From: JBCCQH01 sp039024435
GTDB lineage: Bacteria; Bacteroidota; Bacteroidia; J057; JADKCL01
DNA: 64,000 nt
Assembly (NCBI GenBank): GCA_039024435.1
Contig: JBCCQH010000006.1
Coordinates: forward strand, 40,212-104,211
Direction of reading: 5' to 3'
In this document: piece by piece, positions 24,449-32,209 of the stretch
How positions within the stretch are numbered: position 1 is the stretch's first letter
Layout of the letters: each line of letters starts with the position of its first letter
Position numbers and translations under genes: made by a program
The notes under the pieces: model-generated
Told to the model about the DNA's origin: nothing
The model's database searches: none
What the model saw: the letters and a program-made list of their open reading frames with translations, nothing else

Positions 24449-25396
24449 TTGCCCCTGAGGCAAAAACCGGCGGTGCATTCGCATTGCAGGCAAAAATCCC
24501 TAAATTTCGCTATCAAAATCCGTGAACATACCCCACAGCGTGGCGATGTACCGCTGAGTCCTTGGCGCAAAAAGGTCCACGAGGTGATTTTTGAGGCGGA
24601 TACCCCCTCCGGTAAGCTGTTCGATATCTTGTTGTTGGTTGCCATCATTCTGAGCACACTCGCGGTCATGCTGGAAAGCGTACGTGAAGTGCGCGTGGCG
24701 TACGGCGATGAGTTGTTGATCGTCGAATGGGTCTTCACGATTCTCTTTTCCTTGGAGTACCTTGCTCGAATCATATCGGTGGCGCGCCCGATTCGCTACA
24801 TTACGAGTTTTTATGGCTTGGTAGATTTGTTTTCGATTTTGCCGACCTATCTCGGGTTGTTCCTCGCGGGTTCGCAGGGGTTTGGGGTCATTCGGATGAT
24901 TCGCTTACTACGGGTATTTCGGGTGTTCAAGCTGGCGCGCTATCTTAGGGAAGCAGAAGCTTTAGGCCGGGCCTTACGCGCATCGCGCTGGCGCATCACG
25001 GTCTTCTTTGGGGCAGTATTTATGGTTTGTGTAGTATTTGGCACACTGATGTACGTCATTGAGGGGAACGATCAGCGGGCACCCGGCGAGGGTTTCACCA
25101 GTATCCCGAGAAGCATTTATTGGGCGATTGTGACCTTGACGACGGTCGGCTACGGAGACATTTCTCCGGTGACTCCCTTGGGGCAAGCCATTTCTTCTTT
25201 TTTCATGATTTTGGGCTACGCGATCATTGCGGTACCGACGGGGTTTGTGACGGTAGAGTTGGCGCGCAACCGAGGTGCAGCGCTGACCGAAAGTGCTCCG
25301 GAAGAGGAGATTACGACCATTGCTTGCATGAACTGCGCTCAGCAGGGGCACGATTCGGATGCGGTCTTCTGCAAATACTGCGGTTATCGGCTGTAA
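24449..25396 (+). CDS. Voltage-gated potassium channel family protein with C-terminal zinc ribbon
   Basis: Up to 315 residues. There is no in-frame ATG before the first membrane helix; TTG 24449 is the longest start and GTG 24473 is an alternative. Six membrane segments are visible. S4 holds the voltage-sensor arginines (VIRMIRLLRVFRVFK, about 147-161) and the pore carries the selectivity filter TVGYGD (232-237). The VIFEADTPSGKLFD start of S1 is usual for this family. After S6 a short linker leads to CMNC-x11-CKYC (Cys 293, 296, 308, 311), a zinc ribbon that most such channels lack. It passes K+ across the inner membrane. Confidence 0.9.
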   Translation: MPLRQKPAVHSHCRQKSLNFAIKIREHTPQRGDVPLSPWRKKVHEVIFEADTPSGKLFDILLLVAIILSTLAVMLESVREVRVAYGDELLIVEWVFTILFSLEYLARIISVARPIRYITSFYGLVDLFSILPTYLGLFLAGSQGFGVIRMIRLLRVFRVFKLARYLREAEALGRALRASRWRITVFFGAVFMVCVVFGTLMYVIEGNDQRAPGEGFTSIPRSIYWAIVTLTTVGYGDISPVTPLGQAISSFFMILGYAIIAVPTGFVTVELARNRGAALTESAPEEEITTIACMNCAQQGHDSDAVFCKYCGYRL

Positions 25397-25437
25397 ACTG
25401 CCCCTAAATTTTCGAGACTCATTTTGTTGGTTTTTGC

Positions 25438-25445
25438 TATTTTTG
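25438..25445 (+). promoter_or_regulatory. -7 promoter box (TATTTTTG) of the radical SAM gene
   Basis: Exact TAnnTTTG match that ends 5 nt before the ATG at 25451. If used, the mRNA begins at or next to the start codon. A -33 TTG at the ideal distance is not evident. Confidence 0.4.
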
Positions 25446-25450
25446 TTGGG

Positions 25451-26527
25451 ATGAATACTAGTCAAGACAGTACTGATTACCTCAAAGGGAGGGGCGCGCA
25501 ATACAATCCACACAACCGCTTTCGCCAGCAGGAGTACGTATAGGAGCACTTTGAGGGCTTAGATGAGCCTTTGCTGGCCAACGATGCGACAGAGTACCTA
25601 CCTGAATTTCCAAAAAAGATCGTCAACAAAGTCGACAGCCCGGATATCCCGATGCCTTATTCTTTGAATCCGTACCAAGGCTGTGAGCACGGGTGCATTT
25701 ATTGCTACGCCCGCAACACCCATCAATATTGGGGTTGGAGCGCAGGATTGGACTTTGAGCGCAAAGTGATCGTAAAAGAGAATGCTCCGGAATTGCTTGC
25801 CCAGACGTTGCAAAAGCGAAATTGGAAGCCGGGGCCAATCATGCTTTCGGGCAATACTGATTGTTACCAGCCCATTGAGCGTCAGTTGAAATTGACTCGG
25901 CGGATTCTTGAGGTTCTGTTGGAATACCGGCATCCCGTCGGCTCGATCACGAAGAACAGTCTGATCCTGCGCGATCTTGACCTTCTTCAGGAATTGGCGG
26001 CCTTGCGCTTGGTTCGGGTCGCAATTTCGATTACGACGTTGGATGAAAAGCTGCGCTTGGCGATGGAACCGCGAACGGCCACCGCTAGGCAGCGACTCAA
26101 GGCAATTGGGAAGTTGTCCGCCGTAGGTGTCCCGGTCACGGTCATGGTCGCCCCAATTATTCCGGGCCTCAACAGCCATGAGATAGTCCAAATTATGCAG
26201 GCCGCCGCTGATGAGGGTGCACGCTCGGCGGGTTTTACAATGGTCCGACTGAATGGCCCGGTTGGAGATGTTTTTACGGATTGGATCCGTACCAATATGC
26301 CAGATCGCGCAGAAAAAGTACTGAGCCAAATCGCAGCAATGCACGGGGGAAAAATGAGTGACAATCGCTTTGGCTTCCGTATGCGCGGTGAAGGCCCACA
26401 AGCGGTAGCGCTACGTGATTTATTCCGCGCCAGCCGCAATCGGATTTTTGCCGGCCGTACCGCTCCCGAGTTTGATCTGACGGTATTTTCTCCACCGGAT
26501 CCCAATGGCCAATTGAGCTTATTTTAA
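25451..26527 (+). CDS. PA0069-family radical SAM protein interrupted by an in-frame TAG at codon 31
   Basis: Read from ATG 25451 the frame encodes the usual family N-terminus (YLKGRGAQYNPHNRFRQQEYV), then TAG at 25541-25543, then continues in the same frame with EHFEGLDEPLLANDATEYL and on to 26527. The uninterrupted remainder contains NPYQGCEHGCIYCYARNTHQ (CX3CX2C cluster motif), LDFERKIIVK-like LDFERKVIVK and the full TIM barrel to a SPPDPNGQLSLF end. Total length would be 357 residues plus the amber site. A C-to-T change of CAG or a sequencing error would explain it. Restart is possible at TTG 25571 or ATG 25652, which keep the cluster motif. Function of the family is unknown. Confidence 0.85.
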
Positions 26528-26734
26528 TGCGTTGACAAATCAGGTCTTTCCAGCCCAAACTTGGTCTATTTGCCCATAGCTGACGTAAGAATATGCGCCT
26601 TGGATGCACAGGTGATGCCGTATGCTTACGGCTACAAATGAACTTTCTTCCTCGCCTGTAACTCAGAATGTTTCAGCTTAACGAGAAAACCGAACATTGC
26701 CAACCCTCTGGTTTCACCCGGTCCCTAATCGCTC

Positions 26735-27070
26735 TTATAATTGCTCCAACCGACTGAGATGATCCTTGTTCAGCACCAAGTCGAGGATCTTCGCTTGGTG
26801 TTCGGGGTTCAATTCTATGGTCAGCTTTACTTTGGGCCGCAGTCCGGGCGAGTAGCTTTTTCCTCCGCTGCCTTCATAGGCGATGTACTGAAAGAAGTTG
26901 TAGTCCAGTACTTTACAGATTTTTTCAAGCATCCTGGTATCAAGGCTTTCTTTTTGCAGGATAAGGCTTACGTTCTGGCGGCTTGTGTTTATTCTTCGAC
27001 CAAACTCCGCTTTTGACATCCCTAGATCTTGCAGTCTATCTGCGATCCGTTTTCCTAAGTGTACTCCCAT
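26735..27070 (-). CDS. XRE-family HTH transcriptional regulator
   Basis: 111 residues. The N-terminal 65 residues are a Cro/CI-type HTH (GKRIADRLQDLGMSKAEFGRRI and NTSRQNVSLIL, then LEKICKVLDYNFF). The C-terminal 45 residues (PKVKLTIELNPEHQAKILDLVL) have no known domain. The gene is richer in A+T than its neighbours and sits beside an AT-rich intergenic stretch with an inverted repeat (27169-27201) that could be its own operator. Targets unknown. No toxin or phage genes lie next to it. Confidence 0.88.
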   Translation of the reverse strand: MGVHLGKRIADRLQDLGMSKAEFGRRINTSRQNVSLILQKESLDTRMLEKICKVLDYNFFQYIAYEGSGGKSYSPGLRPKVKLTIELNPEHQAKILDLVLNKDHLSRLEQL

Positions 27071-27168
27071 CTTGGTCTTCCTTATTTCTTTCCTTCAAAG
27101 TAACTTCTTTCTTTCCGGTTTTTCAAATATTTTTAGCATTTTTCTCTTAACTTCCTACCTTTATTTGC

Positions 27169-27201
27169 AACTTATTTTCCTCACATGTAAACGAATAAGT
27201 T
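27169..27201. promoter_or_regulatory. Inverted repeat AACTTATT/AATAAGTT upstream of the XRE gene, candidate operator
   Basis: Perfect 8-bp arms at 27169-27176 and 27194-27201 separated by 17 bp, about 100 bp before the XRE start. ACATGT occurs at 27183 and 27202, and GTAACTT recurs at 27100-27106. The surrounding 27071-27253 is strongly AT-rich and contains no gene that I can support. Confidence 0.4.
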
Positions 27202-27253
27202 ACATGTTGCCAAATTTTATTTCGCTTAGAACTTTCTATATGTCATTTTGTTT

Positions 27254-28063
27254 TTACTTTGGCTTTTTTTCTGGTAAGTGGTATCCATATTTTTTTAGCA
27301 AAATATAGCTTGGGGAGCTGCTTAGAAATTTGAGGAATTTTTCGGGTGCCGTACGGGATTTTTTGGGGTTTTGCTCAATGGTGACCAAGCTATGTTGCAG
27401 CCGCGAATGGGTTGATCTGGGTATTTGGGTCCACATTCCCCTGGTCTCCCGCAGGACGATCCGGCTACTGGCGGGCACAAATGCGGCGTCGACCGCTTTT
27501 TCCCGAATATACAGGTTGACTTGGGCGATGCTCTCGCCGAATACGAGTTTGGTTTGGAGGCTTTCGGCAAGCTTGGCTGATTCTAGGTATTGCCAGGCGG
27601 CCCTTCCGTAGGGAGCCCGTTCGATGTTGGCGAGTGCAATGCGGCTGACCTGGGGGGACTGCAACCATTTGGCCAGGTCTTCCCCAGGAGCATGGCTGGT
27701 CCAAAGCCATAAGCTGCCTTCGGCGAATACCCTTAGGCGCCGATTGGCAAAGCCTGCCCGCTGGAGCAATCCGGGATAGCTGGTATCCGCCGAAAGGAAA
27801 ACATCGATGGGCGCGCCATTGAGGATTTGATTCGCCAGTTGTCCCGAAGCACCTTTGATTAATTCAACCGCGATCCCCGTGGAATCTTGGAATGCAGCCG
27901 CGATTTCCTCCATCACCGGAGCCATGCTTGCGGCGGTGGCAATGGTCAATGCCCCCCCTTGGCTACTGCGTCGTTCATCGGTGCAGCTTCCCACCAAAGC
28001 AAACAGCAACCCGATCATCCAACACCGCTTCCCCCAAGAAGATCGATTTTTTAAGTGCTGCAT
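27254..28063 (-). CDS. modA: Molybdate ABC transporter substrate-binding protein (ModA), lipoprotein
   Basis: 269 residues. Signal segment with a probable lipobox (LVGSC, Cys27). ModA pattern: LTIATAASMAPVMEEIAAAF, then IELIKGASGQLANQILNGAP-type binding loop (VELIKGASGQLANQI), DVFLSADTSYPGLL, and IALANIERAPYGRAAWQYL. It would bind molybdate or tungstate outside the inner membrane and deliver it to ModBC. Neither modB nor modC is adjacent, so it is an orphan here. The C-terminal ~50 residues are basic and AT-rich in DNA, unlike the rest. Divergent from tRNA-Val. Confidence 0.88.
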   Translation of the reverse strand: MQHLKNRSSWGKRCWMIGLLFALVGSCTDERRSSQGGALTIATAASMAPVMEEIAAAFQDSTGIAVELIKGASGQLANQILNGAPIDVFLSADTSYPGLLQRAGFANRRLRVFAEGSLWLWTSHAPGEDLAKWLQSPQVSRIALANIERAPYGRAAWQYLESAKLAESLQTKLVFGESIAQVNLYIREKAVDAAFVPASSRIVLRETRGMWTQIPRSTHSRLQHSLVTIEQNPKKSRTAPEKFLKFLSSSPSYILLKKYGYHLPEKKPK

Positions 28064-28103
28064 ATTCCTGGATCAAAATTTTGCAGAATATCTGTGCTTG
28101 ACT

Positions 28104-28111
28104 TATCTTTG
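28104..28111 (+). promoter_or_regulatory. Promoter of tRNA-Val: TTG-N20-TATCTTTG
   Basis: TATCTTTG at 28104-28111 and TTG at 28081-28083 are separated by exactly 20 nt, the best -33/-7 pair in the window. Transcription would start about 10 nt before the mature tRNA 5' end at 28130. Confidence 0.6.
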
Positions 28112-28129
28112 CTTTCGCTTCAAAAGCCT

Positions 28130-28203
28130 GGGTTGTTAGCTCAGTTGGCTAGAGCACCGTCTTGACAGGGCGGGGGTCACTGGTTCGAATCCAGTACAAC
28201 CCA
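28130..28203 (+). tRNA. tRNA-Val (anticodon GAC)
   Basis: The 74-nt sequence folds as a cloverleaf: acceptor GGGTTGT/ACAACCC, D stem GCTC/GAGC, anticodon stem CCGTC/GGCGG with loop TTGACAG (anticodon GAC at 28164-28166), T stem ACTGG/CCAGT with loop TTCGAAT, discriminator A. The anticodon arm closely resembles E. coli tRNA-Val(GAC). CCA is not encoded (CAA follows), so it must be added by nucleotidyltransferase. It is followed immediately by an intrinsic terminator. Confidence 0.95.
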
Positions 28204-28205
28204 CA

Positions 28206-28236
28206 AAACCGGTTCCAATGGACCGGTTTTTATTTT
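28206..28236 (+). terminator. Intrinsic terminator of tRNA-Val
   Basis: AAACCGGT at 28206-28213 pairs with ACCGGTTT at 28222-28229 around an 8-nt loop, followed by a T-rich tail (TTTTATTTT). It lies 2 nt after the tRNA. The rightmost part also reaches the stop of the convergent DUF5103 gene at 28243. Confidence 0.85.
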
Positions 28237-28242
28237 GCCCCA

Positions 28243-29571
28243 TCAGTATACATAGTTGATGTGGCTGACTCCCAGCAACTCGGGACTCCGCGTACCCATC
28301 GGCGCAAAGTAAACCAAAATCGTATAGTAGTTTTCCGTTTCGAAGTGCGTCCCTTCCATTGTGCTTTCTTCCGCAAGTCGGCGGTCCTCTTTCCGAACCG
28401 CATAAGCGTAGTTGTAAACCCCTTGCTTCAGCAAAAGCTCGCCTTCGTAGCGAGACTTCGCCGCATTATAGGTCATCACATTTTCCTCCGTGCATCGCCA
28501 GCCGCAGAACTGCCCGTATACGTACACCGATGCATCCGGAATCGGCTTGGGGTAGGCGAGACCGAACCGTACCCAAACGTAATCACTCTCGAATTCTGCA
28601 TTTTGGTACTCTTGTACGTCGATGAAGTAGCCGCCGTTCAAATCCGGGCGTGAGGAAACCGGATTGCCGGCCCGCGGCTTTTCCGTATACAGATCTACCC
28701 GGAAGACGGAGTCGACCTCTTCGATCTTGCGGATTTTATCCGGATAAAAGCGCACCGTTCGAATGTCCAACCAGCGGTATTCATTGCCCCCGGCAAACTC
28801 ACTCCCGGCATCGAATTGATATTCCAGCGTGTTCCCGGTAGCAAAAAGTGGTTGCAACTCCGTCGCCGCATTGTCCCACCGGAAATTTTGCAGAATCATC
28901 ACCTTGAGGTCCTGATTCGGATCAAACATCGCCGGCATGTTGGCCGTCAGCTTGATTTTGAAATCGACCCGCTGGATCCGGCGGCGGTCACTGGCCAGCA
29001 TCGCTTGCCCCATGAGCGGTTCCACCTCGATTTTAGGCTGGGCTACGATGAGCCGCCGGGTCAAGATCAAATCGTTCTCGTTGCCCGCCCGGTACACCTT
29101 CAAAAGGTAGTTCCCGCTCCGCTTGAAAAAAGCACCCTCTGCCGGGAACCGGTATTCATAATGGATGTACGGCACCAGACAATTTTCCGAACGCACGTAT
29201 TCGTACAGGCGATCCGTATTGATACCCTCGAGGAATTCCAGGGGCAACAGCGTGGTTGGGCGCCACTCGTGGTCGCAATTTACGATGCTGATCCAGAAAT
29301 TATCCGCGGGTGTATCCGGTGGGACCAGCGCATCAAATTCCAGGGTAAGCTGAATCGGTTCATCGAGGTACAGAAATGGGTAGGAGAGGGGATTTTCTCC
29401 CCGATAAAACTGTACCGTCCGGATATGCGGCTCATAGACGAAATCTTCGTAACGCAGAGTTTTATCCGGACCACGGGTTTGGCTTATTCGACTGCCCACC
29501 TCGGAAGGCGGACAACCGGTCAGCAGCAGGACTGCCCCCACAATCAGGCCCGATCCGAAATTAAACCTCAA
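28243..29571 (-). CDS. DUF5103 protein, type IX secretion system plug-like lipoprotein
   Basis: 442 residues from a TTG at 29571; the lipobox (VLLLTGC, about residue 18) fits this start, whereas the longer frame to 29760 runs deep into the ABC-F gene. The body is DUF5103: an N-terminal beta domain (YEPHIRTVQFYRGENPLSYPFLYL), an internal NCDHEWRPT-containing region and a C-terminal SusE/CBM48-like domain (VYVYGQFCGWRCTEENVMTYN). In Flavobacterium the homologous Plug closes the periplasmic side of the SprA channel in the type IX secretion system. It overlaps the end of the ABC-F gene by 11 bp and is last in a six-gene run. Confidence 0.88.
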   Translation of the reverse strand: MRFNFGSGLIVGAVLLLTGCPPSEVGSRISQTRGPDKTLRYEDFVYEPHIRTVQFYRGENPLSYPFLYLDEPIQLTLEFDALVPPDTPADNFWISIVNCDHEWRPTTLLPLEFLEGINTDRLYEYVRSENCLVPYIHYEYRFPAEGAFFKRSGNYLLKVYRAGNENDLILTRRLIVAQPKIEVEPLMGQAMLASDRRRIQRVDFKIKLTANMPAMFDPNQDLKVMILQNFRWDNAATELQPLFATGNTLEYQFDAGSEFAGGNEYRWLDIRTVRFYPDKIRKIEEVDSVFRVDLYTEKPRAGNPVSSRPDLNGGYFIDVQEYQNAEFESDYVWVRFGLAYPKPIPDASVYVYGQFCGWRCTEENVMTYNAAKSRYEGELLLKQGVYNYAYAVRKEDRRLAEESTMEGTHFETENYYTILVYFAPMGTRSPELLGVSHINYVY

Positions 29572-31495
29572 TGCCAGCCTCCTCGATTTCTTGCAGTACC
29601 AATTCCCAATCGCTTTGCAGTGGTTCCAGGGATCGATCAATTTTGTCGACTTTCCGTTGCAATTCAGCAAGTTTGTCAAACGAAGAGGCCATCTCCGGCT
29701 TGGCCATGTCACCGACCAAAGCGGATTTTTTCTCCTCCAGCGCCATGATCTCTCCCTCAATCCGGTTCAGCCTGTTTTTCAGCTTCCGCTCTTTTTTGCG
29801 GCGCTCTTTGTCTTCCAGGTAGGCATTCTTGCCCTTTTTCTTGTCTTTGCTGCTGGTCTGGCCGTTGGTGAACGCCACCGCCGCTTTTGGTGCCCGGCCT
29901 TCTTTTTGCGCTTGGTGGTATTCAAATTCCACGTACGTTCCCGGGTACACTTTCAGTTCCTTGTCCTCGATGTACCAAACCTTATTGGCGACTTCGCGCA
30001 GGAAATATCGGTCGTGCGAAACCACGATAAAACTGCCCTCATAGTCGGCGAGCGCCTGGCACAAAATCTGAATGCTTTGGATATCGAGGTGATTCGTCGG
30101 CTCATCAAGCAGAAGAAAATTCGCCTCACTCAACAAGGTCTTCGCCAATGCCACCCGGGATTTTTCGCCCCCCGAAAGCACTTTGATCTTTTTGAATACA
30201 TCATCCCCCGTAAAGAGAAAGCCGCCAAGCACCCCCCGCACAAACGCCTCGCCTCGCTTATATACAAAAGGACGCATCTCCTCCAAGATATCGTCCTCGC
30301 CGCTCAAGGCGTCCAGTTGGTGCTGCGCGAAGAACGAAGGGTGCACATTGTGCCCCAATGAGCGATCCCCCGCAAAAGGTTCCGTTCCCGCAATCATCCG
30401 CAGCACCGTGGACTTGCCCAGGCCATTGGCTCCGACGAGCGCGATCTTGTCCCCCCGCCGCATCGCCTGTTCGCACCCCTTCACGATTACCTTCTCACCG
30501 TACGCCTTCTGTTGCACCTTGAGCTGGGCAATCGTCTTTCCCGGCTGCACGTCCGGCTTGAAGGTGAAATTCACCGTCGCCGCATCGTTTTCCGGCGGAT
30601 CGATCCGCTCCAGCCTTTCCAGCATCTTGATTTTGCTCTGGACCTGCTTAGCTTTGGTAGCTTTGGCGCGAAAACGCTGGATGAACCGCTCCGTATCCAA
30701 GATGAACTTTTGCTGATTTTCGTACTCACGAACGTGCTGCTCCGAGCGCAGTTCCTTCTCTTTGAGGTAGTAGGAGTAGTTGCCTTTGTAACGGTTAAAC
30801 CGCTGCCGCGCCAACTCCACCGTCGAAGTGATCAAGCGGTCCAGGAAAAAGCGGTCGTGGGATACAATGACAAAAGCCCCGGCAAAGTTCCGCAGATAAT
30901 CTTCCAGCCACAGTATCGAAGGCAGGTCCAGGTGGTTGGTCGGTTCATCGAGTAGCAGCAGATCCGGCTGTTGCAGCAGCAAGCGTGCCAGGTGGACCCG
31001 CATCCGCCAGCCCCCCGAAAACGTGTCGAAAGGCGAATTTTGGTCCGCCTCCGAGAATCCGAGACCCGCCAAGATCGCGGCCGCTTTAGATTCCAGATTG
31101 TAACCGTCCAGAGATTCCAACCGCATCTGCTTGTTGGTAAGCTCCTGAATCAATTTTTCGTCCGTATTGATCCGGGGATCTTGCAGGAGCGCCTCGATTT
31201 CCTGGCGCAGTGCGATGGCTTCGGCAAATGCTTCCATCGCCACGTCTAGCACGGTACGGTTACTGTGCAAACTCTGCATTTCCTGCTCCAAGCAGCCGAT
31301 CCGCACACCTTTCATCATGCTGACCTGGCCTTCTACCGGGTGCAGTTCCCCGGTCAGCAATTTGATCAGAGTGGACTTGCCGGTGCCATTGCGGCCCACC
31401 AAACCGATCCGGTCCCCGGGCTTGATCTGCAGAGTTGTATTGCGAAAAAGCCACCTGCCGCTGAATTCAAAGCCGATATTGTCGAACGTTATCAC
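29561..31495 (-). CDS. ABC-F family ATP-binding protein
   Basis: 644 residues, GTG start at 31495 (begins MITFDNIGFEFSGRWLF). Two ABC domains without membrane segments: Walker A GRNGTGKST (about 35) with FSGGWRMRVHLA and LLLDEPTNHLD, then GANGLGKST (about 355) with LSGGEKSRVALA and LLLDEPTNHLDI. The interdomain P-site linker is Lys/Arg-rich (about 235-300). The C-terminal ~100 residues form a charged coiled coil. ABC-F proteins act on the ribosome (Uup/EttA-like translation factors). A TATCTTTG box lies 5 nt before the GTG, suggesting a leaderless transcript in addition to read-through from yggS. Confidence 0.95.
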   Translation of the reverse strand: MITFDNIGFEFSGRWLFRNTTLQIKPGDRIGLVGRNGTGKSTLIKLLTGELHPVEGQVSMMKGVRIGCLEQEMQSLHSNRTVLDVAMEAFAEAIALRQEIEALLQDPRINTDEKLIQELTNKQMRLESLDGYNLESKAAAILAGLGFSEADQNSPFDTFSGGWRMRVHLARLLLQQPDLLLLDEPTNHLDLPSILWLEDYLRNFAGAFVIVSHDRFFLDRLITSTVELARQRFNRYKGNYSYYLKEKELRSEQHVREYENQQKFILDTERFIQRFRAKATKAKQVQSKIKMLERLERIDPPENDAATVNFTFKPDVQPGKTIAQLKVQQKAYGEKVIVKGCEQAMRRGDKIALVGANGLGKSTVLRMIAGTEPFAGDRSLGHNVHPSFFAQHQLDALSGEDDILEEMRPFVYKRGEAFVRGVLGGFLFTGDDVFKKIKVLSGGEKSRVALAKTLLSEANFLLLDEPTNHLDIQSIQILCQALADYEGSFIVVSHDRYFLREVANKVWYIEDKELKVYPGTYVEFEYHQAQKEGRAPKAAVAFTNGQTSSKDKKKGKNAYLEDKERRKKERKLKNRLNRIEGEIMALEEKKSALVGDMAKPEMASSFDKLAELQRKVDKIDRSLEPLQSDWELVLQEIEEAGIEV

Positions 31496-31500
31496 GAAAG

Positions 31501-31508
31501 CAAAGATA
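31501..31508 (-). promoter_or_regulatory. -7 promoter box (TATCTTTG) 5 nt before the ABC-F start codon
   Basis: Exact TAnnTTTG match on the minus strand in the 21-bp gap between yggS and the ABC-F gene. No TTG at the ideal -33 distance, so use as a promoter is uncertain. Confidence 0.35.
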
Positions 31509-31516
31509 ACAATTGA

Positions 31517-32197
31517 TCAGCGATGCCCGAATATGGCACTGCCAATTCGCACCATCGTAGCGCCTGCCGCAATCGCCTCCGGGAAATCTCCTGACATTCC
31601 CATGCTCAATTCCTGCATCACTACCTGTTCATTTTCTAGGGCGTAGAAAGCCGTAAAAGCCTTGGCCAATCGCTCAAACTGCCGCGCGACAACTGCCTTA
31701 TCATCAGTGAATTCTGCCATTCCCATCAGCCCCAGAATCCGCACAGAGGGAAAATCTGCAATCCGCTTCAGGATCGCTTCTGCTTCGGCTTCTTGAAAGC
31801 CACCCTTTTGGGTTTCATCAGAAATGTTGAGCTGCAGCAGGCCGTCGATGCGGCGCTCGTTTTGCCCCGCTCGTTTGTCGATTTCTTTCAGCAGCTTTTC
31901 CGAATCCACCGAGTGGATCAAATGCACAAACGGCGCAATATGGCGGACCTTGTTGCGCTGCAAGGTGCCGATCATGTGCCACCGGGCTTCCGGCACTGCC
32001 GCCTGCTTTTCGACCATCTCCTGGGGACGATTTTCCCCAAAGTCGATCTGTCCTGCCGCCAACGCTTCCCGAACCGCCGAGATTGGCTTGGTCTTGGACA
32101 CCGCGATGAGCCGCACCGAGTTGGGGGTGCGTCCAGCCGCGGCCGTCGCAGCCTCAATCTGCTCCCGGATGTGATTTAAGTTATCGGAAATCGCCAT
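31517..32197 (-). CDS. YggS family pyridoxal phosphate homeostasis protein
   Basis: 226 residues, typical PLPBP/YggS. The PLP lysine is in LIAVSKTKPI; other marks are FGENRPQEMVEK, WHMIGTLQRNKVRHI, SVDSEKLL, LLQLNISDETQKGGF, LMGMAEF and LSMGMSGDFPEAIAAGATMVRIGSAIFG. It has no known catalysis and balances B6 vitamers in the cytoplasm. It sits 12 bp after batA and 21 bp before the ABC-F gene on the minus strand. Confidence 0.95.
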   Translation of the reverse strand: MAISDNLNHIREQIEAATAAAGRTPNSVRLIAVSKTKPISAVREALAAGQIDFGENRPQEMVEKQAAVPEARWHMIGTLQRNKVRHIAPFVHLIHSVDSEKLLKEIDKRAGQNERRIDGLLQLNISDETQKGGFQEAEAEAILKRIADFPSVRILGLMGMAEFTDDKAVVARQFERLAKAFTAFYALENEQVVMQELSMGMSGDFPEAIAAGATMVRIGSAIFGHR

Positions 32198-32209
32198 CTT
32201 ATTCGTATT

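Noticed and set aside
29572..29760. N-terminal extension of the DUF5103 protein
   Set aside because: It overlaps the ABC-F coding end and would bury the lipobox; TTG 29571 is preferred.
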